A stretch of DNA of 64,000 nucleotides from Neopestalotiopsis rosae (Eukaryota > Ascomycota > Sordariomycetes > Amphisphaeriales > Sporocadaceae). Within the stretch, counting starts at the first letter, position 1; the number at the start of each line of letters is the position of its first letter. Positions 10,713 through 22,844 of this stretch are shown piece after piece. The notes below the pieces were generated by a model that saw nothing but the letters and a program-made list of their open reading frames with translations, had not been told where the DNA came from and ran no database searches. The stretch spans positions 434,001 to 498,000 of the forward strand of contig JALGAS010000003.1 of NCBI GenBank assembly GCA_023078685.1. Reading direction: 5' to 3'. The position numbers were made by a program, and so were the translations under genes.

Positions 10713-11633
10713 AGGTGCTACTGGCGATATGATTGGAGAGAATGACAAGATGATGAGGGAGACGGAGAAGAAAATAAGTGTACAACCACAATTTTACACC
10801 GGTACATAGAAGTGAGCCTTCGGCATTCACGGAGAACCAAGATACTATTTTTCTTTTTGTTAAGATTCCAAATTACTTCTATGGAGCCCATCTCGAAATA
10901 CGTGCCTGTTGACCGGCGGAGACAACGACCATTGCTAGACTTTTTTTGTCTTTCGCACATCCATTTACAATTTTAGGCTGGCACGAGACTCACAATAGTC
11001 ATCGAATACTTGTAGACTGTGGGATCGAATACGGAAACTAGTGATCATGAGAATTTGACCACTTATGTGCTCGATCTGTGCACAATCTTCTAGCACATGG
11101 AGTATCAAGACAAACAACTTCCTACCATGAATTTAACTGACAAGCTCTATAGTTGTTATGGATTAATGGAATGGAGACTCGGTGGATATGAAATACCAGA
11201 AGCGGCTATGAGTTGCTACTGTCTGAGTGATGGTAGTGGTGCGCGAAACGACGTCTGGCGTATGGAGAAAGGAAATGAATAACTTTGGCTCAAAGTGGAT
11301 ATCTTATATCGGCCATTCTTGACTAAAAGACTGGATACATCTGCCACAGAAAGATCGATTATTTCTGGACAAATGATGACGTGAGTGTTGCTTCAAAGCT
11401 CCAAAACTCATTTCGAGACGGATTAGGTCACTTGCGACGAGGAAGAAAAGATGGTGAACCGAGATGTTTGTTTTTGTATGTTCGTAGCGTCCAATGATCT
11501 TCATTCATGTATCATCTAACGCATTGAGATACGGCAGAGGCTTAAACTTTTTGTTGCCATGCCACCGAGCAAGAACCATTTCCGTTCGCCAAATCCATGA
11601 ATGCAAGGAACCCCCCATAAAATCCACAACTGC
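10713..11633. other. Intergenic between convergent genes, no gene seen
   Basis: Roughly 900 bases between the ends of the complex I subunit gene (plus) and the RPS15 gene (minus). It should contain both 3' untranslated regions. AT-rich near 10750-11100. No RNA gene recognised. Confidence 0.5.
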
Positions 11634-12429
<796 letters not shown>

Positions 12430-13727
12430 GTTTGCGGTTGTGGTTGTCGTGGTCAAGATTCGCTGTTCGATGGAGGTTGGCTTGGTATCGAATAGCGAAT
12501 TCGAGATGTCGAGTGGATGGGATCGTTGGATGGGGTCTCGAAGCAAGCACCAATGCAGAGGAAAAATTCAAGGGTTAACCAGCCCTCTGGCCCCGCGCAC
12601 GTGATTTGTGAGAAGAGTCGGTAAAATTCCGGCCTAGCACGGCTCAGATAAGCTTGGCTCCGCTAAAAAGTTCAATCGGTTCCACTTCAGGCAAGCCTCT
12701 ATCAAATAGTGTGGGGACATCTTTTCTACAACTATGGGGTCATCATCAACTTTGGACTATGAAGTGGGCTTATCATCATCATCAGGATTCAGTGTCTTGC
12801 AGATATTGAATATCACTCTCGATCTTCAGACTCATGGAGTTGATCTTTTCATACATCAGTATAAGTGCTCTCGGGGCCACGCGGTACATCCCCTAGACTT
12901 TATCCGTGTAATACCTAGATCATCACATCAGTGCAAGCAGTAAACGAGAAAAGTGTAGAGAGGAAGAACTCCCATCTCCTTACCCGAACACAACGAACGA
13001 TGAATGATCGCTACCCAGAGCTCAACATAAATACATTCTCTCAAGTCATGAGGCGTACCCCAATATTACCATGCATCATCCATGAAACCTCAAACACAGG
13101 TAGTGCTTGAATGACCAAGGAAGTACTAAGCTGAGCTAATTTTCAGATCATATAGGCAAAGAAGGATAAAGTCGATTCGAATAAGCCCAACTATGGCTGC
13201 TCTCTATGCCTTCGTGAGATATTAAGATAGCGAATGCGCAACATCTCACGTGCTGTCACAGAGCAAGCTCTCTATCTGCTAGTATAGTACATTTAACTTT
13301 AGAGGCCTTGAACCTTGAGAGCAAACAGTGTCAGAATGCTGACTCTCACTAGGTAGGCTAGGCCTTCTCCAGCTGTTCCAGCCCAAGCACGATATCTCAC
13401 AAGAGTCCCCAATTGAGTCCGGTGATGTCAACGATAGACCGAGCCACGTGGGCTGATAGAAAAAATTCGACTTTTGGGGGAATAGAATGTCAAACCTCAG
13501 GTCTCTAAAAACGCCCCTGGCGCCCATAAATGACGGGCCATTGCAATGATCAGGCTGTGGCAGAAAGTAGGAGTGGATAAACACTCTGAACCCTTGCCAT
13601 GCAAAATAAAATGAAAAAAAGACACCAAAACGCACGCTTCATGCGCATTGCCAACAGTTTCAGCCGCTGACTTCTTCTTCTCGCCCATGCATCTTCACCG
13701 CGACTCTCAGATGTGCACCCACCGCCC
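12430..13727. other. Intergenic region upstream of RPS15
   Basis: About 1.3 kb. The part next to RPS15 should hold its promoter; a CACGTGA E-box-like motif sits at 12598-12604. The rest is the 3' flank of the C2H2 gene. No gene is supported. Confidence 0.45.
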
Positions 13728-15734
13728 CTACTCGATGGGGGCGATGGCTGCTTCTGGCTCCGGTACATCCGTCTTCATTTCGAGTTGCGCTCGCAGCATC
13801 GCCACTTCGTCATTCAGCTGCACGATTCTCTCCTCGTGTGATCTCTCGCTTTGCTCCAGGTTTGCGACTCGCGCACTCATTTCTTTGAAGTTCTCCTCCA
13901 GGTTATGAATGTATACCCAAATGCTCTGATCCGCACCAAGGAACGAATTGGCACTCCCATCTCCACCATGTTGCTCGGTTCCAGCTGCTGACTGTTGCGT
14001 TACATCGCCAGCTTGAGGACCGGTAGCGGCTGCCTGCGCATTTCCCTGCGGAGCATAACGACCGTCACTCGTGGTGAAACCAGGCACTGAAGATAGTTGA
14101 GCAACAAGCGCTTCTGGGTAGGAAGAGTGTTGAGACGAACCTGGTGGGGTCTGGCGGTCTGTCTGGTGCCGACCGAATTGCTGCTGTTGAAATTGTGTCG
14201 TCAAACTAGGCGAACGCTGCCTGGTAATGCTGCCATCGTGAGCTTGGCCAGGGCTGAGAGGCTTTGGACTCTCGGTCATGCCAGTTTGGGAGTACAGTGA
14301 GGCATTAACGCCAGCCGCCGGCGCTGCGCCAGAGACAGCCGAACTCACCGAGCCGTGCTCGACATTGGGCGGAAAAAGCCGCCCGCCAGTGCTGGCGCTT
14401 GGAGGATAAGTCCGCGAATGAGGTGCATAACCTTCTGAGGGTGCCTGACCACCTTGTACGTGCTGAGCTTTGATGGTGGGCGTAGGCAGACTTAAACGGC
14501 GGCGATCTTCTTCGGTCATATCAGCCTCATTGGCTCCCTCATACACTACTCCCGACATGGTCGAGTCTCCCTCAAGCTGACTTGCGTCTTGGAAATCGTC
14601 GTCTCCAAAGATGCTGGCCCTGCGGCTTACGCAGCCACCTGGGCCTTTACTGTGTCGAGCCAATGCATCTCCACGCGCAAACTTTCGATCGCATTTTGGA
14701 CAAATGTGTGGTTTCTCGCCAGTATGCAGCTTGCTATGTCTCTTCAAATCGTGCAAGCGCCTGAACCGCATTTGACATGTATTACAGGCATATGGCTTCT
14801 CTTGACTATGGGTCAAGAGATGACTCTTGAGGTTGTGGTGCCGCGTAAATTCCGTCTCGCAGTAAGGGCACTTGTGTTTCTTTGAATTGGGTGATCTTGG
14901 TGCAACTTGTTGCCCAGGTGTCATGGGCAGGCTTGACCCACGGGGCGGCGGCGCAGGCATTTGCGTTGCCGCTGTCGCTGCGCTCACCAGCCCAGGGTAT
15001 GACAGCGATGTGCTTTCCTTCTCTTCCATTTGGGCTTGCGGTTGCGGTAGATAATTTGTCTGATTGAGCTGCGGATCAATGTCCATGGGCGCCGGGCTCG
15101 CTGTGACCGTACCGCTAGCTCCGCTCACATTTGTGGTGGTAGGGCTCGTGTCTGCCTTGATTTCCTCGGGATGTTCTGTCGTCGGCGCCGGCTCGATCGG
15201 CTCTATTGGTTCTGCCGTTTGTTCTACATGTTGTTCGACTTGCTGCTCTACCGGATGTTCCATTGTCTGCTCTACTGGCTGGTCTACCGGCATGGGCTCC
15301 ACCGGTAGACCATCGGTCATGGGCGCATCCTGTGGCCTACTTACTGCAAGTGCGCCGGTCGACATGAGATCTGACTGTACCCTGTAGGCGGGATTTTCGC
15401 TATTACCCGAGACTTGGAGCCTATATTGTTCGTCTTCCCGCCGACGTTCGTCCCGCTCGTCCTCGAGCGCGGCAGCGCCGGTCAGAGGGGCAGGCGACCG
15501 TATCGTCGCCAAATGAGCGAGTCTGGCAACTTTTGTGGGTGAATAGTCAGAAGCGAGCTGGGTCGCAATAGCGGAGCTTGGCGATGTCGGAGTGGTCTCG
15601 CGCGCTCTCTTGAGCGTGGCAGCGGCACGACTCGCGTCAGCTTGTAGCGACTCTGCCGTGATGGGCGAGGTAGGAACCGGGTTGGATGAGAAGGGCTGGG
15701 CTTCTGTCGCAACAGGACCTTTTTCGGACGCCAT
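13728..15734 (-). CDS. C2H2 zinc-finger transcription factor (RfeC-like)
   Basis: Intronless, 668 residues, starting at the ATG at 15734. Three adjacent zinc fingers lie at about residues 289-368. Finger 1 is C289-x2-C ... H305/H309, finger 2 is C317-x2-C ... H333/H337, joined by TGEKP-type linkers. Finger 3 is C345-x2-C with a C2HC ending (HSKGPGGC). Upstream is a disordered Ser/Thr/Pro-rich region with a degenerate Val-Glu-Gln repeat (residues ~145-190); downstream is another Gln/Ser-rich region. Near the C-terminus is a coiled coil (about residues 595-650, heptads ENFKEMSARVANLEQ), suggesting dimerisation. The finger sequence (RHHNLKSHLLTHSQEKPY) reminds me of the Aspergillus regulator RfeC, but orthology is unproven and target genes are unknown. 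It faces away from a large gene-poor interval, which may be its regulatory region or leader. Confidence 0.82.
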   Translation of the reverse strand: MASEKGPVATEAQPFSSNPVPTSPITAESLQADASRAAATLKRARETTPTSPSSAIATQLASDYSPTKVARLAHLATIRSPAPLTGAAALEDERDERRREDEQYRLQVSGNSENPAYRVQSDLMSTGALAVSRPQDAPMTDGLPVEPMPVDQPVEQTMEHPVEQQVEQHVEQTAEPIEPIEPAPTTEHPEEIKADTSPTTTNVSGASGTVTASPAPMDIDPQLNQTNYLPQPQAQMEEKESTSLSYPGLVSAATAATQMPAPPPRGSSLPMTPGQQVAPRSPNSKKHKCPYCETEFTRHHNLKSHLLTHSQEKPYACNTCQMRFRRLHDLKRHSKLHTGEKPHICPKCDRKFARGDALARHSKGPGGCVSRRASIFGDDDFQDASQLEGDSTMSGVVYEGANEADMTEEDRRRLSLPTPTIKAQHVQGGQAPSEGYAPHSRTYPPSASTGGRLFPPNVEHGSVSSAVSGAAPAAGVNASLYSQTGMTESPKPLSPGQAHDGSITRQRSPSLTTQFQQQQFGRHQTDRQTPPGSSQHSSYPEALVAQLSSVPGFTTSDGRYAPQGNAQAAATGPQAGDVTQQSAAGTEQHGGDGSANSFLGADQSIWVYIHNLEENFKEMSARVANLEQSERSHEERIVQLNDEVAMLRAQLEMKTDVPEPEAAIAPIE
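15164..15302 (-). repeat. Degenerate VEQ coding repeat in the C2H2 gene
   Basis: A stretch of about 140 bases encodes repeated Val-Glu-Gln/Pro units (PVEQTMEHPVEQQVEQHVEQ and then EPIEPIEP). It looks like slippage of a short codon unit and lies in a disordered part of the protein. Confidence 0.7.
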
Positions 15735-18700
15735 GAGTCTCGGCGCAAAAAGAAGTCAGACAGGCGATTGAGGTCCTACAAAAGAAGGGATTCCAATAGC
15801 TTGAATAACACCTTCGCAGAGCTCTTTGCGCATCAGTTGCGCATGTTCGAGCTGGCGGATGGAATTGAGGCTGGAGCGGGTGTGGCTAGAGTCGTGGCTG
15901 TTTTGATGGTGGTGGTGAGTATCGCGCGTGGGCGGATTGTTGGGTATGCGAGTTTTTGCAGGGGCGGAAGGGGGGAAAAAACACAAAAGGTTTTGGCCCG
16001 GTGCTTTAGTAATATGAATTGAGAAGCGCGACGTGGCGAATCAAATTTGTGAATGCGGCGACAGAGCGATGGTAGAGAAAAGGTGCACACCAAGAAAGTC
16101 GCAGAGAGGAATCGGCCGCGGCGACACCAATGTGAATGCGAGTAGAACTGAGCCGCAAGTGATAATAGTCAGGGAATAATACCTTGTAAGGCATGTGTGG
16201 ATGAGCAAGCAGAGAAAACGGCTGAGGAAGTGTGGCAGAGGCGAAGGGGGTTTGGCTCCGTCCGGCTTTTGCTGCCTTTCAAACTCTCTGCGCTGCTGGC
16301 TTGTGCTGCTCTGCTCTTCTTCCAGGTTTGCCCAGGAACCCGTTGGCAAGGTTCAGTGTCGGGCCTGGGGCTATTGCTTGGCGGCGGAGGGATGGCTGAT
16401 GATGGCTGATGAAAATGGGTCCAGTCTGTCCGCTTAGTCGTTCCAGTACTTGCTGGCGGGCGGACCTGATGACTTGACTTTTGACTGGGTCCAAACCAAA
16501 GAGGCGTACAGCCTGGAGCCTGCAGCGGCGCACCGGAGTAGTTCCAAAATAAAATCCTAGTGTAGGTAGGACTGGGGGCGGCGGTTGGCCCACACTCAAC
16601 ACAAATGCTACTACGTCCACTCGAAAGTTGGATTGTGGCTTCGCAAACTGGAAAGTTGTCTTAGGCCTTGATTCAAGCACAGCCCAGGATACCTGGAAGG
16701 GCTGCCTTGGACGTTGATGGAGGGTGCGGCCAGTTGGTCCTCTAGCGGAGGTACTGGACGTTGATGTACTGTAGCGAACAGTAAGTTCGTGTTCCTTCCC
16801 GCGTGCAGATTGCGGGAGTGTGATGCAAAGTAAAAGGCAATGTATGGGGGATGTTTTTAGGTCAAATAAAGGTACGAAACAAGGAGGAAGTAGGAGGGAT
16901 AAGTTAGATGTTTGGAAACGCAATTGGAGGTACCAAAGTTGGAAATATCTTGCCACGAGGGGGCAATTGTTGTAAGCACTTCAGACCAGCGGAAAACCTT
17001 CCACTTTGTTGGTTGCTTAGGTAGTTAGCTGGGAGATTCGTATTTGATCGTTCGTCTTCCTTTTCTTCTGATGCCGCTGTAATGTTCATGGGCCAATATT
17101 TCGGTTATTTAGTAGTATGCGAAGGCAGGCCTGTCAATTGCAACTTTGCTTGGTTCATGGGTAGAGTAGGGCGAATTGAACAAGTGCTGTTAATATTGAT
17201 TGTCAGCTCGGCTGTGTCGAATCACCAGCCTCAATTCCCTTGGTGTGCATTTGCGAGGGGGTGTGGCCACGCAGGCTGGCGGTCTTCGGGGGTGGTTATG
17301 ATGTCAAGGCCATGGACAATCAGAACTTCATTTGGGGCCACCAGTACATTACGTGTAGGCAGTCATCAGCAGTCTATGTACGTACATACATGGCTAATGT
17401 AGGCGAGCATTGGACTGACTTCATAGCACACCCGTTGGATTTTGAGGGGTTGTGGCAGCAGCCGTGGTTAGCAGTAGCACTGTAGCTTCCTTCCCCAGTG
17501 TTGATCAAATCATCCCTTCACTGGCAAAGACTGGATCCGAGACGATACTTACTGCTCTTGCCTGGAGGCGAATACCCAATTTGTCAAAAGCCGAGGCGAA
17601 TTACGCCTTTGGCCAGTTCATTATTACATGTGTCAGCAGAGAGAGCAGTTCTGGCACCAGTTGACTAACCTAGAAGCATACCTGGTAGCGCATCAATGAT
17701 CTCTGCCAACCTAGTACGTACACCATTAGGTACACCTAACCCAGCACTCAGAACTTCCGGAGCAAAATGGATTGGACTCTCAAAACACTACGTACCTCCC
17801 AGAAGTGGCTGTGCTCAGGTGGCCCCTTCTTCATCAATAACAACAACAAACTTGATTTTGGTGCGCTGCATACAGCAAAGGTCCAATGCTTCCAACTCTG
17901 CTTGTTATATCAGACTTATTATTCTTTGAGAGAGAAAACGATCATCAGCCATTCCCAAAAATGGCCAACAAAGCGAGATGATTGTTACGAGCAACATGAG
18001 AGCCGAGCAGAGGCAGCCAGGCAAGCCAGGTTCTCTGCATTTGCAGCAACGGTCATTTGACCAATAATCGTGGATCTCCTCGCGTGGTCGGCGATTTGGT
18101 TCCTGCCAAAGAGCGAGCAAAGATCCCCGTCTGCCAATGATCGTTTCCGCTTCCACCTCTCTCATTAGAGTTGACGGTACATTGAGCTCTTCCACTCCAT
18201 TCGAGTCGCCAAGCACCAGAATACTATGTAAGTGGCATGGGTACAAAGTTTCCCGCAGAAGGGTATACGTCTTTCATGTTTCCTGAGTGAGCGCCGCGGG
18301 GCACCTGCTTTGAAGTTACCCCAGGTCTGTTAGCGGTGACGACACATCATTTTGACCATCAAGCAGGTTTTCTCCTTAGCAGAAATGTTCAACTAAAAGA
18401 GGTATCTTGCGAGACGCCACTCTGCTTTGTGGTTTCAATTCACCTCGTCTGTTCCTCCGACAGTCGTTCGAGCGCCCCAACCCGAGACGCGGTACATACA
18501 CTCATACGTACGTGCAGGCCGTGTTAACTTGCAGAGGGGATCCGCGCTTTTGCTGCCGTAAAGAGCCTACTGCAGTGAAATTGCCGACCTGAACCCTGAA
18601 GCGGCCAATCAAATCCATGTGGGTGAGTATATGACAAGCCCCGGAATCTAAGCAAGCCGAGACTCTCTGCTCTCTGTGACGTCCCGGTATTTGTACCGTA

Positions 18701-20684
18701 AGCCTACCAGTGAATGAAGGCGATTCATCGGGGTTTGGGGGTGAATCATTCTTGGTACGCAGGTATGCTCGGGTACCTAGCCTCGCCGCAACTGCACTCA
18801 TCTCATTCTGGCTCCTTCTTGAGATTTCTGTCTTCTCTTTTCCTGGGCCCGGCAACCGGTGGTCGAGATCCTCAGGCCCATCGTGATGCGCGGTCTCTCG
18901 ACGCATTTGTCAACTTCAGCAGCGCTTCTCTCTCTCGTCGTCAATCATTTCTGTTCGACGAAATATATGGGAGCATTGCAAGTGGAGTCGGCTGCTTGTT
19001 CCCCCCGCGCTCGCGCGCCACCCAAGATGATATTGGTCCATCACAATGACAAGCCTGGTGCCGCTGCAAACAGCGTGCTAAGTCATTTCGGTACTGTCAT
19101 GTCAGGCTAACAGAAGCCCAAATGGCCCTTAGTCGCCGGAAGAGGCAACGGCCCCCGCCGAGTTGGACGCTTTTGGATGCTTTCAGGTGAAGGTAGCCGC
19201 CGAATCTATCATCAGCCACCTCTCTCCATACAAGTTGCTGCTAATTTGCTATTTTATTATGGTGGAGTCTGCCTGCCAATCCCGACTGACCATTTGCGCT
19301 CACTCGCTCTGCCCATGGCCCCATGCTTGCGGCACGTTGCTATAATACCACATGCCAGCATGCATAACATGGAATAAGCATCGCGATGTGGGCGGCTTTG
19401 CACAGAAGACTGTCCAGCCTTACCAACATTGGCACGGCAGGGCGGGTATTATGGCCAGCCACGAAGCGCCCATGGCACTTCGATACAGGTTGTGCGCCGG
19501 GGCACTGTCCAGCAATGGGCTGTTCTGGCCACGGCAACCAGTGCTATTGAACTTTCTATGGCCAGTTTCTTCAATTAGTCAAGTGACAAATATGGCCATT
19601 GCACAGAGTAGAGCTCCAATGAGGCCAAGTGGCAGACATTGAAATGATTCCGGCCCCAAAACCACCCACGATAGTCAAGGCACCATCCACATTCCCCTCT
19701 GAAGAGGTAAGGAGGTTCACGTTTTGAAGCATCACGATTTGCGACATTCCTCAAGGTAGCATTGCTCAATCTGCCGGCTATACGAGGTCAACTTGAACAT
19801 CATGACGTTCAATCTGTTTTCCAGGACTACATGTAGGAGCTACCAAGACTTGTTGCCCCGATTCCCAGTAGGTGCCATTGTCGTTTTATCATGTCTGCCT
19901 ATTGCCATTGTTCACGGTGAGTCAGGAGCACATGGTGGTATGGAAATCCCCGGCTATATGATTGATGCAACAATCTGATGCGATTTGGCAACGCAAAACA
20001 AGAGCTTGAGGACGTGTATGAGCATCTTGGCGAGTTACATCATTCCATGATTCCGAATGAACACATTACCACGTCAAGGCGCGGTTGATGGGAGTTTGGA
20101 GGATTCAATATTCCCCAGGCTTTGGCAGTGACAGCATAACACCCCTGGTTGCTGGTTACTACTTTCCACCTATTTCCTCTGCGTCAGCTGCAGTAGCGCC
20201 AAGCCAGCATTATAATCCCTGGACCGAGATGCATTTTGCAACTACCAACAGACTAACTAACTAACCTCAGGAGAAGAAGATTGAATTCCGGCGCCTAATG
20301 TTGGGACCTCAGGTCTGTCTGGATGATGAAAGAGTTTCTTTGACCTCGATTGTTCGCATTCATGCAAAGGTGCACGTGTTGATAGCAAACTCTCCTGTCC
20401 TGGAATGTCTGGTTACCGGTAGGACGGACTCGGGGTCATTGTGCGTGTCAGCAATCCAGATGCGCCCGTTGGATTGGCATCCTGCTCGATCCTATTTAAG
20501 GTACTGACTCGGATAACAAGGATGCACGGCTAGCCTCACCGAACTCGAGTTGGCCGTTTGTCCTCCTTTTTTCCTTTTTTTCTTTCCTGGCCAACTGTTC
20601 ATATGCCTCAAACATTGACGACTGGCCGGGAAGAAGCAAGATAGTTGCGAAGAGGGCAGCGTCCCCAAAGTCTCGCAAGCGAGA
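15735..20684. other. Gene-poor 4.9 kb between divergent genes
   Basis: No reading frame here resembles a known protein or shows fungal coding composition. Frames are short, overlap on both strands and lack consistent splice signals. The interval separates the minus-strand C2H2 gene from the plus-strand GH16-like gene, so it holds both promoters and perhaps a long leader for the regulator. No clear transposon, tRNA or tandem repeat was recognised. A lineage-specific gene with many short exons, or a non-coding RNA, cannot be excluded by eye. Confidence 0.5.
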
Positions 20685-22844
20685 ATGCCGTCGTGTATTC
20701 GTCGTATGCTCGGCTGCATGGTCACGATTTGCCTTGTTCTCCAACTATTATACGTGGGCAAGGTCAGGGCCGCCGCGGTCACCTCCGGCCGCAACGTCCC
20801 AAACGGGTCGGCCGATGCTGCATCTGCTCCGGCGCTAGACGACACCGAAGTGTTTGACTTTCAGGACAGCAGCAGTATACCATCAGAATTCCAACTCTCC
20901 GGGGAGGTTTCCACCAATATTCGCAATGAGCGAGGCGGCGCCAGGCTTACCATCAGCCGGGACAGCGACGCATCCGCGCTTGTCCTCCCCGGACACTTTC
21001 AGTATGGAAGGGTCGAGGTTTTTGTGAAGTCCGTAATAGCAGCTGGTTTTGTAATCGCAGTCAGAATACGTTCTGATGCTTCGGATGAGCTCGCATTGGT
21101 TCGTGAGCCTCTGTACTCTGTGCATGTCTCCATGTTCCGAGGTTACATAAACTAACAACGTGATCAATTCCAGGAACTTTTGGGCGCAGAAGAATCGCTG
21201 GTCGCACGCAGTGTATATCGTGTGGAAGGCCACGAGATTAACTCACCAGACCCAGAAACTACAAAAGCAGTCATGGAAAATGACGAATATCATAATCTCA
21301 CTATTGACTGGACTTCGCAGTCAGTCCATTGGTTTGCAGATGGAACTCTCGTGGGCTCTGTGGCTCACGGCAGCGACACATATCTGTAAGCTCTGCTCAC
21401 AAACAAGACATTCTCGAAATCGAGACTCGCGCTAATTTGAAGATGCAGGTCAACATTCAATCAAGTGGCCTTGACTGCAGAAGTCCGAAATGCCCCGTCA
21501 ATTGAGCTTGAAAGGACGGAGATGAGTCGGGCGCCATATGTCGCAGATGTCATGAATATGACGATCACCCGCTGTCGTGGAAATTCCATCAACGCTCTGC
21601 AAAACACGGATGGTGATACACCTAGCAAGGAAAGAATCCTACAGAGATGGTCAACACCCGCAATTCAACCACGACACTGGTCTGGGAAAAGAAGCGACTT
21701 GAGGCCAAGGATTATTCAAATGTCAGACAAGACGAAATTGGCCTTTGGACTTACCGTTGGCATTGGTGGTGGCTCGCTCATTTTCCTCGTTATATTTGCT
21801 TTGTTTCGCGTCAATGGGTATTGTAGGTTCAGGCGCAAGAAGGATGCCCGCGCCATATACTCTGGCGAGATGAGAAGCCGAGGTTTGTCACCACGAACCA
21901 CACAGACAACGCTGGTCAATTCTCCCCAACAAAGGGGAGACGGCAGCAGGAACACCTACTACTACAGCCCAAGGAACGATCGAAGGCATACGCATGACAG
22001 TACAGCCAAAGGTCAGAGTTCTGATCAAGACGGGATTTTCCCGGACCACAGACACAGCCATTATGTGTTGCCAGGCAATCAAAGGCATACTCTCGATGCC
22101 GTGCGAAAGGAGAGGAGACACACTCAAGACAGAAGTCCGCAGGAAAGGCGACATACTCACGATAGAAGCCATCCATATCGGAGATATACTCAAGATGACA
22201 GAAGTCCCGAATACAGAAGGTATATCCATGACGAAAGAAGCCCGGGAAATCATCAACAGAGTCATGATAACAGGAGTCCTGGGAATCAGAAACTTACTCA
22301 AGACAGAGTTACTGGAGATCGACGGCATACGCGAGACTCTGGCCATATTCACCGCATCGCCCCTCAAGCGGACCGGAACAATCGCGAGGGCCGAACAAGA
22401 GATCAAAAACACCACGCCACACCCGCCGTTTCTTCCAGCGGTAACAAGCAAAAACCCGCGGAAACGTCCAAGAATGCCGAGAAGGCATCAAAACCAAAAA
22501 CTGAATTATCCAAGCAACCACCGCTCATCATCCCCGTAGAAGAAGAACCAGAGCGCAAGCCCGGTCCATTCTCTTTCCTGCTGCCGGGCCTACGGAAAAA
22601 AGCCCAACAGCCCAAGAAACCCCCCAGCGCCCGAGTCCCCTCGATCGCCGAGCTCGACGGCCAAGGCGTGTCGGAGCAGCTGGCCACGGTGATCAAGCGG
22701 AGGCACTCGCTCGAGAAGAAGCCCCTGCCGACGGCGCCGCAACTCACGGATAGTGACTTGGCGGCACGCAATGATGACGGCTGCGGTCAGGGGAGCAGCA
22801 GCGACAATAGAGGAGTTGTACGATACAACATCTTTCCGCTGTGA
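20685..22844 (+). CDS. CRH-like GH16 membrane protein, degenerate active site
   Basis: Three exons (20685-21098, 21174-21385, 21449-22844) give 673 residues. A signal peptide (about residues 1-29) is followed by a GH16 fold like fungal CRH1/UTR2 chitin-glucan transglycosylases: HFQYGRVEVFVKS, then the active-site strand, then EYHNLTIDWTSQSVHWFADG. Splicing rebuilds the active-site strand as SDELALELLG. CRH enzymes have DE-I-D-x-E there, so both glutamates remain but the central Asp is Ala. No GPI signal is seen. Instead there is one membrane segment at ~306-327 (LTVGIGGGSLIFLVIFALF), then RFRRKK and a ~340-residue basic cytoplasmic tail with a repeated RRHTxDxSP unit (~386-506). It may be a wall-sensing or carbohydrate-binding membrane protein rather than an active enzyme; that is inference. 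The first intron has a weak donor (GTTCGT), but the joined frame restores the conserved strand. Confidence 0.8.
21978..22341 (+). repeat. Tandem RRHTxDxSP coding repeats
   Basis: About ten degenerate units of 10-14 codons in the cytoplasmic tail of the GH16-like protein, with the core Arg-Arg-(His/Tyr)-(Thr/Ile)-x-Asp-x-Ser-Pro. Units include ERRHTQDRSPQ, YRRYTQDDRSPE and YRRYIHDERSPG. The units have diverged at the DNA level, so this is an old expansion. Confidence 0.85.

Noticed and set aside
18502..18906. Minus-strand frame with LDSGACHI, reminiscent of a retroelement aspartyl protease
   Set aside because: Only a four-residue match to the D-S-G-A motif; no reverse transcriptase, LTR or zinc knuckle nearby and the rest of the frame does not look coding.
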